The notes below the pieces were generated by a model. That model was not told the DNA's origin. It saw only the letters and a program-made list of their open reading frames with translations, and ran no database searches. This document shows positions 16,158 to 23,644 of a stretch of DNA of 64,000 nucleotides, piece by piece. The stretch is from Larkinella rosea. GTDB lineage: Bacteria; Bacteroidota; Bacteroidia; Cytophagales; Spirosomataceae. The stretch is taken from positions 124,001-188,000 of the forward strand of contig NZ_RQJO01000009.1 of assembly GCF_003858635.1 (NCBI RefSeq). Direction: 5' to 3'. How positions within the stretch are numbered: position 1 is the first letter of the stretch; each line of letters opens with the position of its first letter. The position numbers and the translations under genes were made by a program.

Positions 16158-17726
16158 CTAATTCGTATTTTCCGATGACGTTGAGTTCAGAATTGTCAGA
16201 TCCTTCACGGGTTCCAGTCCCATTTTACGCCCTTCTTCAATCATAAACGGGATAGCCGCTTCGAGCGTGTTGACGACGGTTCCTTCCAGAATGGCTTCCC
16301 GAATGGCAATCTTGATCAGCCCGACTTCCTTCGACGGTTTCAGACCAAAGGCTTCCATGATGAGTTCGCCCGTGATAACCGGCTGAAAGTTACGGAGTTT
16401 ATCCCGTTCGTCAAGCTCGCGGAGTTTGCGCTCCACTTTGTCGAAATTGGCGATGTGTTTCTTGACCTTTTCGTAATTTTTCGAGGTAATATCGGCCCGG
16501 CACAGATTCATCAGCGCTTCCAGATCATCGCCCGCTTCGATCAACAACCGCCGGAGTGCCGAGTCCGTAATTTGTTCCTTCACCAGCGCAATGGGCCTTA
16601 AATGCAAGCGAACAAGCTTTTTGACAAACCGCATCTTCTCGTTCAGCGGCAGTTTCATCTGGCGGAAAATCCCGGGGACCTGTTTGGCACCCAGATCCTC
16701 ATGGCCGTGAAACGTCCAGCCGACTCGCGGATCGAAGCGCTTGGTGGCGGGTTTGGCAATGTCATGCAGCAAAGCGGCCCAGCGCAGCCAGAGGTCGTCC
16801 GAGCGTTCGGCCACGTTGTCCAGCACTTGCAGCGTGTGGTAAAAATTATCCTTATGTCCCTTACCCTCAATGGTTTCGACGCCTTTCAGGAGCAACAGTT
16901 CCGGGAAAATAAAATCGAGCAAACCGGCGTGGTACAGCAGTTTAAAACCGTAGGACGGTTTGGCCGAAAGAATGATCTTGTTCAGCTCGTCGGTAATCCG
17001 TTCGCGCGAAACGATGGACAGCCGGTCTTTCATTTCCACAATCGCGTCGAACGTATCCGGCTCAATGTCGAAACCGAGCTGCGACGCAAACCGGATGGCC
17101 CGCATCATGCGCAACGGATCGTCGGAAAACGTAATGGCCGGACTTAAAGGCGTTCGGATCGTTTTCCGGCGCAAATCCTCCAGCCCGTCAAACGGATCGA
17201 GTAATTGACCGAAGTCGTTCTCGTTCAGGCTAATGCCCATCGCGTTGATTGTGAAATCCCGGCGGTTCTGGTCGTCTTCTAGGGTGCCGTCCTCCACGAT
17301 CGGTTTTCGGGATTCCGAACGGTAGGACTCTTTCCGGGCGCCCACAAATTCCACTTCCCACCCCAGCGTTTGACCCGTCGGAACGGTTTCGGAATCTTCG
17401 GTTGCTACGTCCGGTTCCTTGCCGGACGGCAACATGGCTGTTCCGAAATTTTTAAAAACGATCACCGGTACTTTCAACTCCCGGCCAACGGCTTCGGCCA
17501 GGTCGATGCCGCTGCCAATGCACACAATATCAATGTCTTTCGACGGACGTTTCAGAATCAAATCCCGCACAAAACCGCCAATGACGTACGCACGCACGTC
17601 CAGCGCAGCCGCCTGCCGGGCGATTACTTCAAAAATGGGATTGGTATGTAAGGTTTCAGCAAAATTCATAGAACGAATCAACAATGAATCGGGCCACGGA
17701 CGGTCGGCGACTGCGGTTTGGCTCAT
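16158..17726 (-). CDS. cca: CCA tRNA nucleotidyltransferase with HD domain
   Basis: Adds or repairs the 3'-CCA end of tRNAs. The N-terminal polymerase head has the class II signature YVIGGFVRDLILKRPSKDID (Gly-Gly and Asp-x-Asp metal site), followed by RRDFTINAMG, the FSDDPLRMMRAIRFAS neck motif, and an HD phosphohydrolase-like domain with WAALLHDIAKPAT. 522 residues. The ATG at 17726 overlaps the stop codon of the upstream YrdC-like gene (TAATG), which implies translational coupling and supports this start; the internal Met at about residue 20 (MNFAETLHTN) is an alternative matching other family N-termini. Confidence 0.94.
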   Translation of the reverse strand: MSQTAVADRPWPDSLLIRSMNFAETLHTNPIFEVIARQAAALDVRAYVIGGFVRDLILKRPSKDIDIVCIGSGIDLAEAVGRELKVPVIVFKNFGTAMLPSGKEPDVATEDSETVPTGQTLGWEVEFVGARKESYRSESRKPIVEDGTLEDDQNRRDFTINAMGISLNENDFGQLLDPFDGLEDLRRKTIRTPLSPAITFSDDPLRMMRAIRFASQLGFDIEPDTFDAIVEMKDRLSIVSRERITDELNKIILSAKPSYGFKLLYHAGLLDFIFPELLLLKGVETIEGKGHKDNFYHTLQVLDNVAERSDDLWLRWAALLHDIAKPATKRFDPRVGWTFHGHEDLGAKQVPGIFRQMKLPLNEKMRFVKKLVRLHLRPIALVKEQITDSALRRLLIEAGDDLEALMNLCRADITSKNYEKVKKHIANFDKVERKLRELDERDKLRNFQPVITGELIMEAFGLKPSKEVGLIKIAIREAILEGTVVNTLEAAIPFMIEEGRKMGLEPVKDLTILNSTSSENTN

Positions 17727-18244
17727 TATTTTCTTAAAAAGGCTACTTCTCCTTTCGGGCCCAACTCCATGATGCGCGGCAATTGGATTTTAACCGGCAA
17801 TTCACCCCAGGAAACGGGCGGTTTTGCCAGACCAACCGGCCACTCGGCATCTTCAAACGGCAGCGTCAGCAGTCCCCGGCCAAACGCACCGATCAGTTTG
17901 CGCACCGGTTCGCTGAGCGTTTTCCGCACCGGAACCTGCGCCCGGAACGCTTCGGGCAGGTTGACGCCGTTGGATAACAAAACCGTCAATGGATTTTCCG
18001 CAAAATCGATCAAATCCCAGGCCACATCGGGCACCGGGCGAACATACAAGTTCAACTGACCACTATCAGTAATTAAAATTGTGGGCAATGGGGCCGGAAC
18101 CAAATCTTTCCGGACGTCCAGCAAATGCTCAACGGCTTCAGCATGACCCGGATCGCAGGCCAGCGAAACCCCGGTTTCGTCGGCCAGCCGGATGAGTCGT
18201 CCCTGCCGGAGTTCGGCAACAATATCGCGCGGAGTTGGTGTCAT
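17726..18244 (-). CDS. Degenerate YrdC/Sua5-like protein
   Basis: 172-residue protein related to the YrdC/Sua5 domain, which makes threonylcarbamoyl-AMP for the t6A tRNA modification. The alignment-like pattern is readable (GRLIRLADETGVSLACDP, AVEHLLDVRK, NPLTVLLSNG), but key residues are changed: the usual PT(E/D)T becomes ADET, the Lys-x-Arg nucleotide motif becomes RKD, and the late Ser-x-Asn motif is not evident. It may be a paralogue with another role, and a true Sua5 probably lies elsewhere. ATG 18244 is chosen because a -7 promoter box at 18260-18267 overlaps the longer TTG start. Its stop overlaps the cca start, linking two tRNA-related functions. Confidence 0.72.
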   Translation of the reverse strand: MTPTPRDIVAELRQGRLIRLADETGVSLACDPGHAEAVEHLLDVRKDLVPAPLPTILITDSGQLNLYVRPVPDVAWDLIDFAENPLTVLLSNGVNLPEAFRAQVPVRKTLSEPVRKLIGAFGRGLLTLPFEDAEWPVGLAKPPVSWGELPVKIQLPRIMELGPKGEVAFLRK

Positions 18245-18259
18245 AATTAGTATAGTCCG

Positions 18260-18267
18260 CAAAAGTA
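18260..18267 (-). promoter_or_regulatory. Promoter -7 box for YrdC-like/cca operon
   Basis: Reverse-strand TACTTTTG, followed by CGG, matches the Bacteroidota TAnnTTTG element. The expected transcript start near 18253 leaves a leader of only about 9 bases before the ATG at 18244. Confidence 0.6.
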
Positions 18268-18354
18268 CAGCAAGTTTTTGGAATGCTTATTGAGGTTATA
18301 GAGTTTTCATATTTGCTAACCTAGGTGCGGATGCTTAACTTAACCCCAAAAAAG

Positions 18355-18591
18355 ATGATTTACATTGCAGAACGAATAACGGTTGACGAAAACCTTTGTA
18401 ACGGTAAACCAACGATCAGGGGTTTGGGAATTACGGTTAAAACGATCCTTGAGTTTTTGTTTGCTGGGGAAAGCCGTGAAGAAATTTTGCATCAGTACCC
18501 GGATCTGGAAATGGAAGATCTTGATGCCTGCTTAAATTTTGCTTTACAAATGGCAGACCACAAGCATACTATTTTGCCAATTGCTGCCTAA
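18355..18591 (+). CDS. DUF433 antitoxin-like protein
   Basis: Small protein of the DUF433 family (VapB45-like), the usual antitoxin partner of DUF5615 PIN-like toxins. The pattern ERITVDENLCNGKPTIRG followed by AGESREEILHQYPDL and LDACLNFALQMAD is the family's helix-turn-helix-like core. The ATG at 18355 gives 78 residues, the standard length; in-frame upstream starts (GTG 18325, ATG 18331) would add an unconserved stretch. Its stop codon overlaps the start of the toxin-like gene (TAATG). The region is visibly more AT-rich than its neighbours, a sign of possible horizontal transfer. Confidence 0.85.
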   Translation: MIYIAERITVDENLCNGKPTIRGLGITVKTILEFLFAGESREEILHQYPDLEMEDLDACLNFALQMADHKHTILPIAA

Positions 18592-18938
18592 TGTCTTCAC
18601 TTCGCTATTTGATTGATACAAATCTTCCGTATTATTTCTCTATTTGGCGCTCAGACCAATATATTCACCAACGTGATATTAATAGCAAGGCTGCCGATAC
18701 GGATATCTGGGCTTATGCAAAAGCCAATAATTTAACCATAATTACAAAAGACCGTGATTATTCAGACCGTATGTTGTTGAGTTCAACTCCTCCAAGAATA
18801 ATCCATATTAAAACGGGCAACATGAAAATGCGCGAGTTCTATACTTTTATAGATGCTAATTGGCAGCTTATACTTGAATTAAGCGAAACCCATAAGCTCG
18901 TGTATGTTTTTCGGGATCACATTGAGGGAGTTGAATAG
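18591..18938 (+). CDS. DUF5615 PIN-like toxin protein
   Basis: PIN-like nuclease-fold protein of the DUF5615 family, presumed RNase toxin paired with the DUF433 protein. Acidic residues typical of the fold are visible: Asp in RYLIDTNLPYYF at the N-terminus, Asp in SKAADTDIWAYAKANN, and the Asp pair in IITKDRDYSDRML. 115 residues. The start overlaps the antitoxin stop by one base, the expected toxin-antitoxin layout with antitoxin first. Base composition is AT-rich relative to flanking genes. The next gene starts only 6 bases later on the same strand, so it may be read from the same transcript. Confidence 0.83.
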   Translation: MSSLRYLIDTNLPYYFSIWRSDQYIHQRDINSKAADTDIWAYAKANNLTIITKDRDYSDRMLLSSTPPRIIHIKTGNMKMREFYTFIDANWQLILELSETHKLVYVFRDHIEGVE

Positions 18939-18944
18939 TCAACC

Positions 18945-20357
18945 ATGAAGAAAATAGTTTTAGTCGGATTTTTTTGCTGGCTGTTGCCACTTTTGATACA
19001 GGCGCAGAAACCCGTTGCAGCCTCCAAAGAAGCTATTGCGCTTTCCAAACTCTACATCATTCCCGACAAACGCTATATTATGCGGGGCGACGGAAAACCG
19101 TTTTTCTGGCTGGGCGACACCGCCTGGGAATTGTTTCATCGGCTAAACAAAGAAGAGGCTGATTTGTACCTGAAAAACCGGGCGGCCAAAGGCTTTACCG
19201 TGATTCAGGCGGTTATTCTGGCCGATATCGACGGACTCAAACAGCCGAATCAATACGGCCAGATTCCCTTGATCGACAGCGACCCGGCCAGGCCGAACGA
19301 AGCCTATTTCCAGCACGTGGACTGGGTCGTCAACCGGGCGGCAGAGTTGGGGTTGGTGATGGGCTTACTGCCCACCTGGGGCGACAAATTCAATAAGAAA
19401 ACCGGGTTTGGTCCCGAAATTTTCAATACCGCTAACGCCAGGACCTACGGCGAATTTATCGGGAAACGGTATCGGGGAAAACCGGTCGTCTGGATTCTGG
19501 GCGGAGACCGGAATCCGGAAGGTGAGCAGCGGCTGGCCATCATCCGGGCCATGGCCGAAGGCATCAAAAAAGGTGACGGTGGCTCCAAACTAATGACCTA
19601 CCATCCGCAGGGCGATAGTAATTCGGCCGGTTTTTTTCATAGTGACAAGTGGCTGAACATTAACATGTTCCAGTCGGGGCACAATGCGAAAAACAAAAAG
19701 AATTACGTGATGCAGCGGCAGAACTACGCGATGTTTCCACCCAAACCAACGCTGGACGGCGAACCGCGCTACGAAGATCACCCGGTGAACTGGAAACCGG
19801 AATTGGGATATTTCGACGACTTCGATGTGCGGCAGGCGGCCTGGTGGGCGGTTTTGTCGGGCGGTTGCGGCCATACGTACGGTGACCACAACATCTGGCA
19901 GTTTTTCGATGCCGATCGGAATCCTCCGGCCGGTTTGGCACGCACGCACTGGAAGCGCGCACTCGATCATTCCGGGGCGTTTCAGATGGGGATTCTGCGC
20001 CGGTTGTACGAATCACATCCGTGGACGCGGCTGATGCCCGACGAGCGGTTGCTCCAGAACACCAATCCCGACGACGGGAATCATCAGGTGGCCGCTATTT
20101 CGGAGGATGACAACTTTTTGTTTGCCTACACGCCCAACGGTAGTCCGCTGAAAATTGACCTCGCCCGGCTGACGGCGGCCCCGAAAATTCTGGCCTACTG
20201 GTACAATCCCCGCGATGGAAAAAGCCAGAAGATCGGCGAGTTTCCCAACACCGGTCCGCAGGAATTCAAACCCACCATTGCCGGGCCGACGACCGATTGG
20301 GTGCTGGTGCTGGACGACGCCAAAGCGCCGTTTGCGGGGTTTGGGTTGAAGAAATGA
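18945..20357 (+). CDS. GH140-like glycoside hydrolase (DUF4038, apiosidase-like)
   Basis: Exported glycosidase of the DUF4038/GH140-like TIM-barrel group; GH140 includes endo-apiosidase acting on rhamnogalacturonan II. Signal peptide MKKIVLVGFFCWLLPLLIQAQ, then the family start YIMRGDGKPFFWLGDTAWELFHRL. Later motifs are FTVIQAVILADIDG, VWILGGDRNPEG, SKLMTYHPQGDSNSAGFFH and the catalytic-region AWWAVLSGGCGHTYGDHN. The C-terminal DUF5060/collagen-binding-like module (FLFAYTPNGSPLKIDL) is present. 470 residues, complete. The substrate here is not certain. It follows the toxin-antitoxin pair by 6 bases and converges with a broken PD40 gene. Confidence 0.88.
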   Translation: MKKIVLVGFFCWLLPLLIQAQKPVAASKEAIALSKLYIIPDKRYIMRGDGKPFFWLGDTAWELFHRLNKEEADLYLKNRAAKGFTVIQAVILADIDGLKQPNQYGQIPLIDSDPARPNEAYFQHVDWVVNRAAELGLVMGLLPTWGDKFNKKTGFGPEIFNTANARTYGEFIGKRYRGKPVVWILGGDRNPEGEQRLAIIRAMAEGIKKGDGGSKLMTYHPQGDSNSAGFFHSDKWLNINMFQSGHNAKNKKNYVMQRQNYAMFPPKPTLDGEPRYEDHPVNWKPELGYFDDFDVRQAAWWAVLSGGCGHTYGDHNIWQFFDADRNPPAGLARTHWKRALDHSGAFQMGILRRLYESHPWTRLMPDERLLQNTNPDDGNHQVAAISEDDNFLFAYTPNGSPLKIDLARLTAAPKILAYWYNPRDGKSQKIGEFPNTGPQEFKPTIAGPTTDWVLVLDDAKAPFAGFGLKK

Positions 20358-20425
20358 TTGAGAAGAAAGCGACAAAGACCAGCGATGTGAGAGAAAATGG
20401 GGTTTGTTTTACTTCGAAATCCGTT

Positions 20426-21391
20426 TCATTTCAACGTCCACAAAACTGCCGAGCTGACCCAGTAAATATCTTCAAAACCGTTCTGTACGCCGTTCAGCCG
20501 CTGCCGGAGCGTTTCCGCGGTAAATCGTTGCGTCGGTTTCGGCTGCGTGCGTTTACTGGAAAAAAAGAACCATTTTCCGTCGGGCGAAACGTACGGGCAA
20601 TAGTCGATCTGGCGGGAATTGAGCGGTTCCGGAAGCATTTTGGCGGGCTGCCAGTTACCGGCTGCATCGCGGAAACTGATGAAAAGGTCCCCGCGACCTA
20701 AACCTGCGGGTCGGCCATATGCCGTGTAAATGAGAAACCGTTCCTGCGGATCGACAAATGCGTTGAATTCGTAGTTTTTCGAATTGACAGCTTCCGGCAG
20801 CAGCACCGGTTTTTGGTATTGTCCGTCTTGGATTCGACTGACGTAAATGTCTTCTTCGCCGGTGCCGCCGGAATAATTGGCCGTAAAGTATAAGTTACCG
20901 TTTTGGGCAATGCTAGGGTAATATTCGTCTTTTTCGGTATTAACCGGACCCTCCAGCCGGACCGGTTCCTGCCAGACGCCATTTTTACGGTCCGAAAACC
21001 AGATGTCGTAGTCTTTTGAAGAACCGCCCGGTTGTTTGGGGCGATTGGACGAAAAATAAAGGCGGTTGTCGTTGTGTGCCAGAAAAGGCTCAATGTCGTT
21101 GTATTGACCGGAAAAAGAAACCACTTCGGGCTTGCTCCACCTTCCGGCGGTTTTTCGGGAAAACAGAATCACGCTGATTTCACCCGACTGCCCCTGAATC
21201 GTGAAGAAGACTTCATCCTATTTCGCCGAAATGGCCATGTCGCGCTCCAGATACGGCCCGCAAATAAAACCGGGGGCAAACAGTTGGGGCGTTTCGCCGG
21301 GTTGATCGGTGGTGAAAAGAGCGTTTTTCTGGGCCAGAACCGGATTGAGAAAACCGCAAAAAAGGATAATTTGGGGGAGAAGTCGAGGCAT
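20426..21391 (-). pseudogene. PD40 beta-propeller exported protein interrupted by one in-frame stop
   Basis: Exported WD40-like (PD40/TolB-type) beta-propeller protein. Read from ATG 21391 the frame gives a signal peptide (MPRLLPQIILFCGFLNPVLAQ), then FTTDQPGETPQLFAPGF and a blade ending ISAK, a single TAG codon at 21218-21220 (reverse strand), and continues without frameshift as DEVFFTIQGQSGEISVILF through several propeller repeats (NRLYFSSNRP, GNLYFTANYSGG, KWFFFSSKR) to the stop at 20426. The whole is 322 codons with only this one lesion, so it is either a young nonsense pseudogene, a sequencing error, or read through. Without the first 58 residues the remaining frame has no export signal. 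Paralogues in Bacteroidota often carry ISxDGDEIFFT at the lesion. Confidence 0.85.
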
Positions 21392-21487
21392 AGGCGATCA
21401 GGATGAGCGATTTTGAAACAAATTAATCAACTCGCTGGTGAATCGCTATCCCGCATTTTGGGTTATAAGCGCAAAAGGCTCACGGAA

Positions 21488-21507
21488 TAAAGTCCGTGGG
21501 TACGTTT
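21488..21507. repeat. Dispersed repeat, solo arm
   Basis: Twenty bases here (from taaagtccgtg to gggtacgttt) are identical to 31201-31220, and 19 of them occur inverted at 31127-31145. Here it is a single arm with a small hairpin (cacgga/tccgtg) in the divergent gap between the broken PD40 gene and DUF2905. Confidence 0.8.
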
Positions 21508-21517
21508 TAGGTAGGTT

Positions 21518-21745
21518 ATGAACGCAGGAATTGGTAAATACCTGATTGGCATCGGGATTGCGGTGATTCTGATCGGGTTGGTCGTCTATTTCTTTGGCGA
21601 CAAGCTTGGCTGGCTCGGGCGGCTGCCGGGCGATATTCGGGTGGAAGGAAAAAACGGCGGTTTTTATTTCCCGATCGTCACCTGCATCATCGTCAGCATT
21701 TTGCTGAATCTGATTATTGTTTTGATTCGGAAGTTTTTCGGGTAG
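21518..21745 (+). CDS. DUF2905 family small membrane protein
   Basis: 75-residue inner-membrane protein with two hydrophobic helices (IGIGIAVILIGLVVYFFG and the C-terminal IIVSILLNLIIVLIRKF) joined by the DUF2905 hallmark LGRLPGDIRVEGKNGGFYFP. Function unknown; the family is widespread in bacteria as a single small gene. Its last 32 bases overlap, tail to tail, the coding end of the large gene on the opposite strand. Confidence 0.9.
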   Translation: MNAGIGKYLIGIGIAVILIGLVVYFFGDKLGWLGRLPGDIRVEGKNGGFYFPIVTCIIVSILLNLIIVLIRKFFG

Positions 21746-23339
21746 CATTTCCGCCTTCCGGATTAGACGACCAGTTGGCTGGATTGGCGTTCAGATCCTT
21801 GAAGTTACAGGTCACTTTATTGATGTAAAATACCTCGCGTGGGGGGGCCATGGAGCGCTCCGTGGAGATTTTCTGAATACCGCAGGCCAGAAAATGGCCG
21901 TCGTACCAGGCTTCCAATTGATCATTTTCGGAATACACCACTTTTTCGTGTTCGCCCAATTTTTTCAGCGAATATTTCTCCTGAACTTTCACCACTTTAC
22001 CGCCCTGAATGACTTCCGCAGTGATTTCGCCCTCGTGCGGATAGGCCAGCACCGTTGAATTGCCGTGCCGGACTACCTGAACCATCTGGTGCAGATCGTA
22101 GCTGCTCAGGTCGGGAATAGACAGTGAATTATCCCACAGCAACTTTCCTTTTTTGTCAAAACCACACAGAAACGCGTGGGTATACCGGTAGCCTTCCTGA
22201 TACCGGTCATACGCACGGCCACTGCCCAGATACGGATATGCACCCCCGCGGTATTGGGGATAATAGACCTCGGCCAGCAGCATCAAGCCCTCATCAGTCG
22301 GCACCAGATCGTGCACCAGCAGCCGGTAACGGAACTTGGTGTCTTTGCCCTGATCTTTCCGACGAGCCAGCCGCTCCAGCAGCTTCTGCTGGCGCTTGGG
22401 TTTCATGTAGTTAAAGAAATTCTGAAGCTCCGAAAAGTCGATGAAGCGGGTATCTTCCGTGGGCGTAATCGCCATATTTTCACCCGTTTCGGACGCGCCG
22501 ACCGTAGCCGCCGAATTGCGAATCCGGGTCATGTAAACGCCTTGTGAATAGGGCGTACAATCGTTCGAATAATTACCGACCAGCAGGGATTCTTCGTCGT
22601 TGATGGGGAGCAATTTGCCCGAAATCAGGCTGTGTGCCCGCCCGTCCAGATTGACCGTTCGAACCAGTTTTCCTTCGTAGGAATACGTCCGAACCGTAAA
22701 TTCACAATTGCGCTGGTGCGTAGCGTCGGTCATGACGTGCACCAGTCGCCGTTCTTCATCGACTTCGATGTTGTTGAGCTGGATGTGATTCGTGTATAAA
22801 CCGGGTAAAACTTTGGAAGTCAGATCGAAAAAGGAAAACGAAACCACCACCGGGCGGGAGCGGTAATAACCGCCGAGGTAGGCCACGTTGTCGAGCACTT
22901 TGAAGTGGAAAATATCCATGGGCGTCACCAGATCACCCTTAAAGGTTTCAATGACACCGTCTGCCAGATGAACCCGCATTACCGCAACCTTTTCATTCTG
23001 CGTTTCTTTGAGTAGCCAGTAAACATACTGTTCCGTTCGGCAGGAGCGCACCGGTTCGTAAAACGGATCGATTTTATACTCGTTGGCCCACAATTGCTTG
23101 AAGTTGGTATCCAGCCGCCGGAACAAAAATTTGGTGGGTGCGGATGAATAATAGTCGCTTTGCCGGATGTTGAGCAGTAAGCCCTGATCGCCAAGGGTAG
23201 TTACGTCGAAAAACTCTTCCGTGTTCGGGCTAATGGGTAATTCCAGCCGGGCGGAAGGTTCAAACTGGGCCAGTGCCGGAAGACACGCCACCAGCAGCAA
23301 GCTCCACAACCCGATCGCGAGACGTTTGATCATCAGCAT
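21714..23339 (-). CDS. Large exported protein of unknown function
   Basis: About 541 residues, exported: the N-terminus MLMIKRLAIGLWSLLLVACLPALAQ is a signal peptide (ATG 23339, or 23333 for MIKRL). The longer open frame from 23387 is rejected because the promoter boxes at 23357-23389 lie inside it. No known domain is recognised; repeated segments such as LFRRLDTNFKQLWANEY and HAFLCGFDKKGKLLWDNS look like beta-propeller or quinoprotein-like blades of Bacteroidota cell-envelope proteins. A basic stretch MKPKRQQKLLERLARRKDQG lies in the middle. Its 3' end overlaps DUF2905 by 32 bases on the opposite strand. Confidence 0.75.
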   Translation of the reverse strand: MLMIKRLAIGLWSLLLVACLPALAQFEPSARLELPISPNTEEFFDVTTLGDQGLLLNIRQSDYYSSAPTKFLFRRLDTNFKQLWANEYKIDPFYEPVRSCRTEQYVYWLLKETQNEKVAVMRVHLADGVIETFKGDLVTPMDIFHFKVLDNVAYLGGYYRSRPVVVSFSFFDLTSKVLPGLYTNHIQLNNIEVDEERRLVHVMTDATHQRNCEFTVRTYSYEGKLVRTVNLDGRAHSLISGKLLPINDEESLLVGNYSNDCTPYSQGVYMTRIRNSAATVGASETGENMAITPTEDTRFIDFSELQNFFNYMKPKRQQKLLERLARRKDQGKDTKFRYRLLVHDLVPTDEGLMLLAEVYYPQYRGGAYPYLGSGRAYDRYQEGYRYTHAFLCGFDKKGKLLWDNSLSIPDLSSYDLHQMVQVVRHGNSTVLAYPHEGEITAEVIQGGKVVKVQEKYSLKKLGEHEKVVYSENDQLEAWYDGHFLACGIQKISTERSMAPPREVFYINKVTCNFKDLNANPANWSSNPEGGNATRKTSESKQ

Positions 23340-23356
23340 TTTGATTAAATACTGAT

Positions 23357-23389
23357 TAAAGGTACACAATCCCCTTAGATTGTGCAAAA
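23357..23389 (-). promoter_or_regulatory. Promoter with operator-like palindrome filling its spacer
   Basis: On the reverse strand a TTTG box (23388-23385) and TACCTTTA (23364-23357, one mismatch from TAnnTTTG) are spaced 20 bases apart. The spacer is exactly an inverted repeat, cacaatc-6 bases-gattgtg (23365-23384). A repressor bound there would block polymerase. It drives the large exported unknown gene. Confidence 0.6.
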
Positions 23390-23535
23390 CCGAACGGATG
23401 AACTTATCACTGAAATTCTCCTGACAATTGATCCGGTCGGAAAGAAAATAAAGTGATAGGAACTGATTCGGATGGCTGAAAAGTAGAGAGAAAATCAGTG
23501 CAGTATACGGTTTTTCGGATGTTTAAAGGAAATCC

Positions 23536-23640
23536 ATGAAAGAAGACGCAAAAACAGGTTCATCAGAAGAAGAGTTAGCGTATTTTTGCAACCGGATTGG
23601 CCAAAACCGTACTTGTCGGTCCGAATTGTATACTCGTTAA
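23536..23640 (+). other. Possible 34-codon upstream ORF before argS
   Basis: An ATG-initiated frame (MKEDAKTGSSEEELAYF at the start) ends 4 bases before the argS start and carries four Arg codons in its last 15 residues. A good -7 box at 23581-23588 lies inside it, which would exclude its start from the argS transcript. It is listed as a possibility only. Confidence 0.2.
23581..23588 (+). promoter_or_regulatory. Promoter -7 box for argS
   Basis: TATTTTTG matches TAnnTTTG exactly; the expected transcript start near 23595 leaves about 50 bases of leader before the argS ATG. The -33 region is weak. Confidence 0.5.
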
Positions 23641-23644
23641 TTGA

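Noticed and set aside
21218-21220. TAG as a recoded amino acid (pyrrolysine)
   Set aside because: No evidence of pyl genes in the window and Bacteroidota do not normally use it; nonsense mutation or sequence error is simpler.
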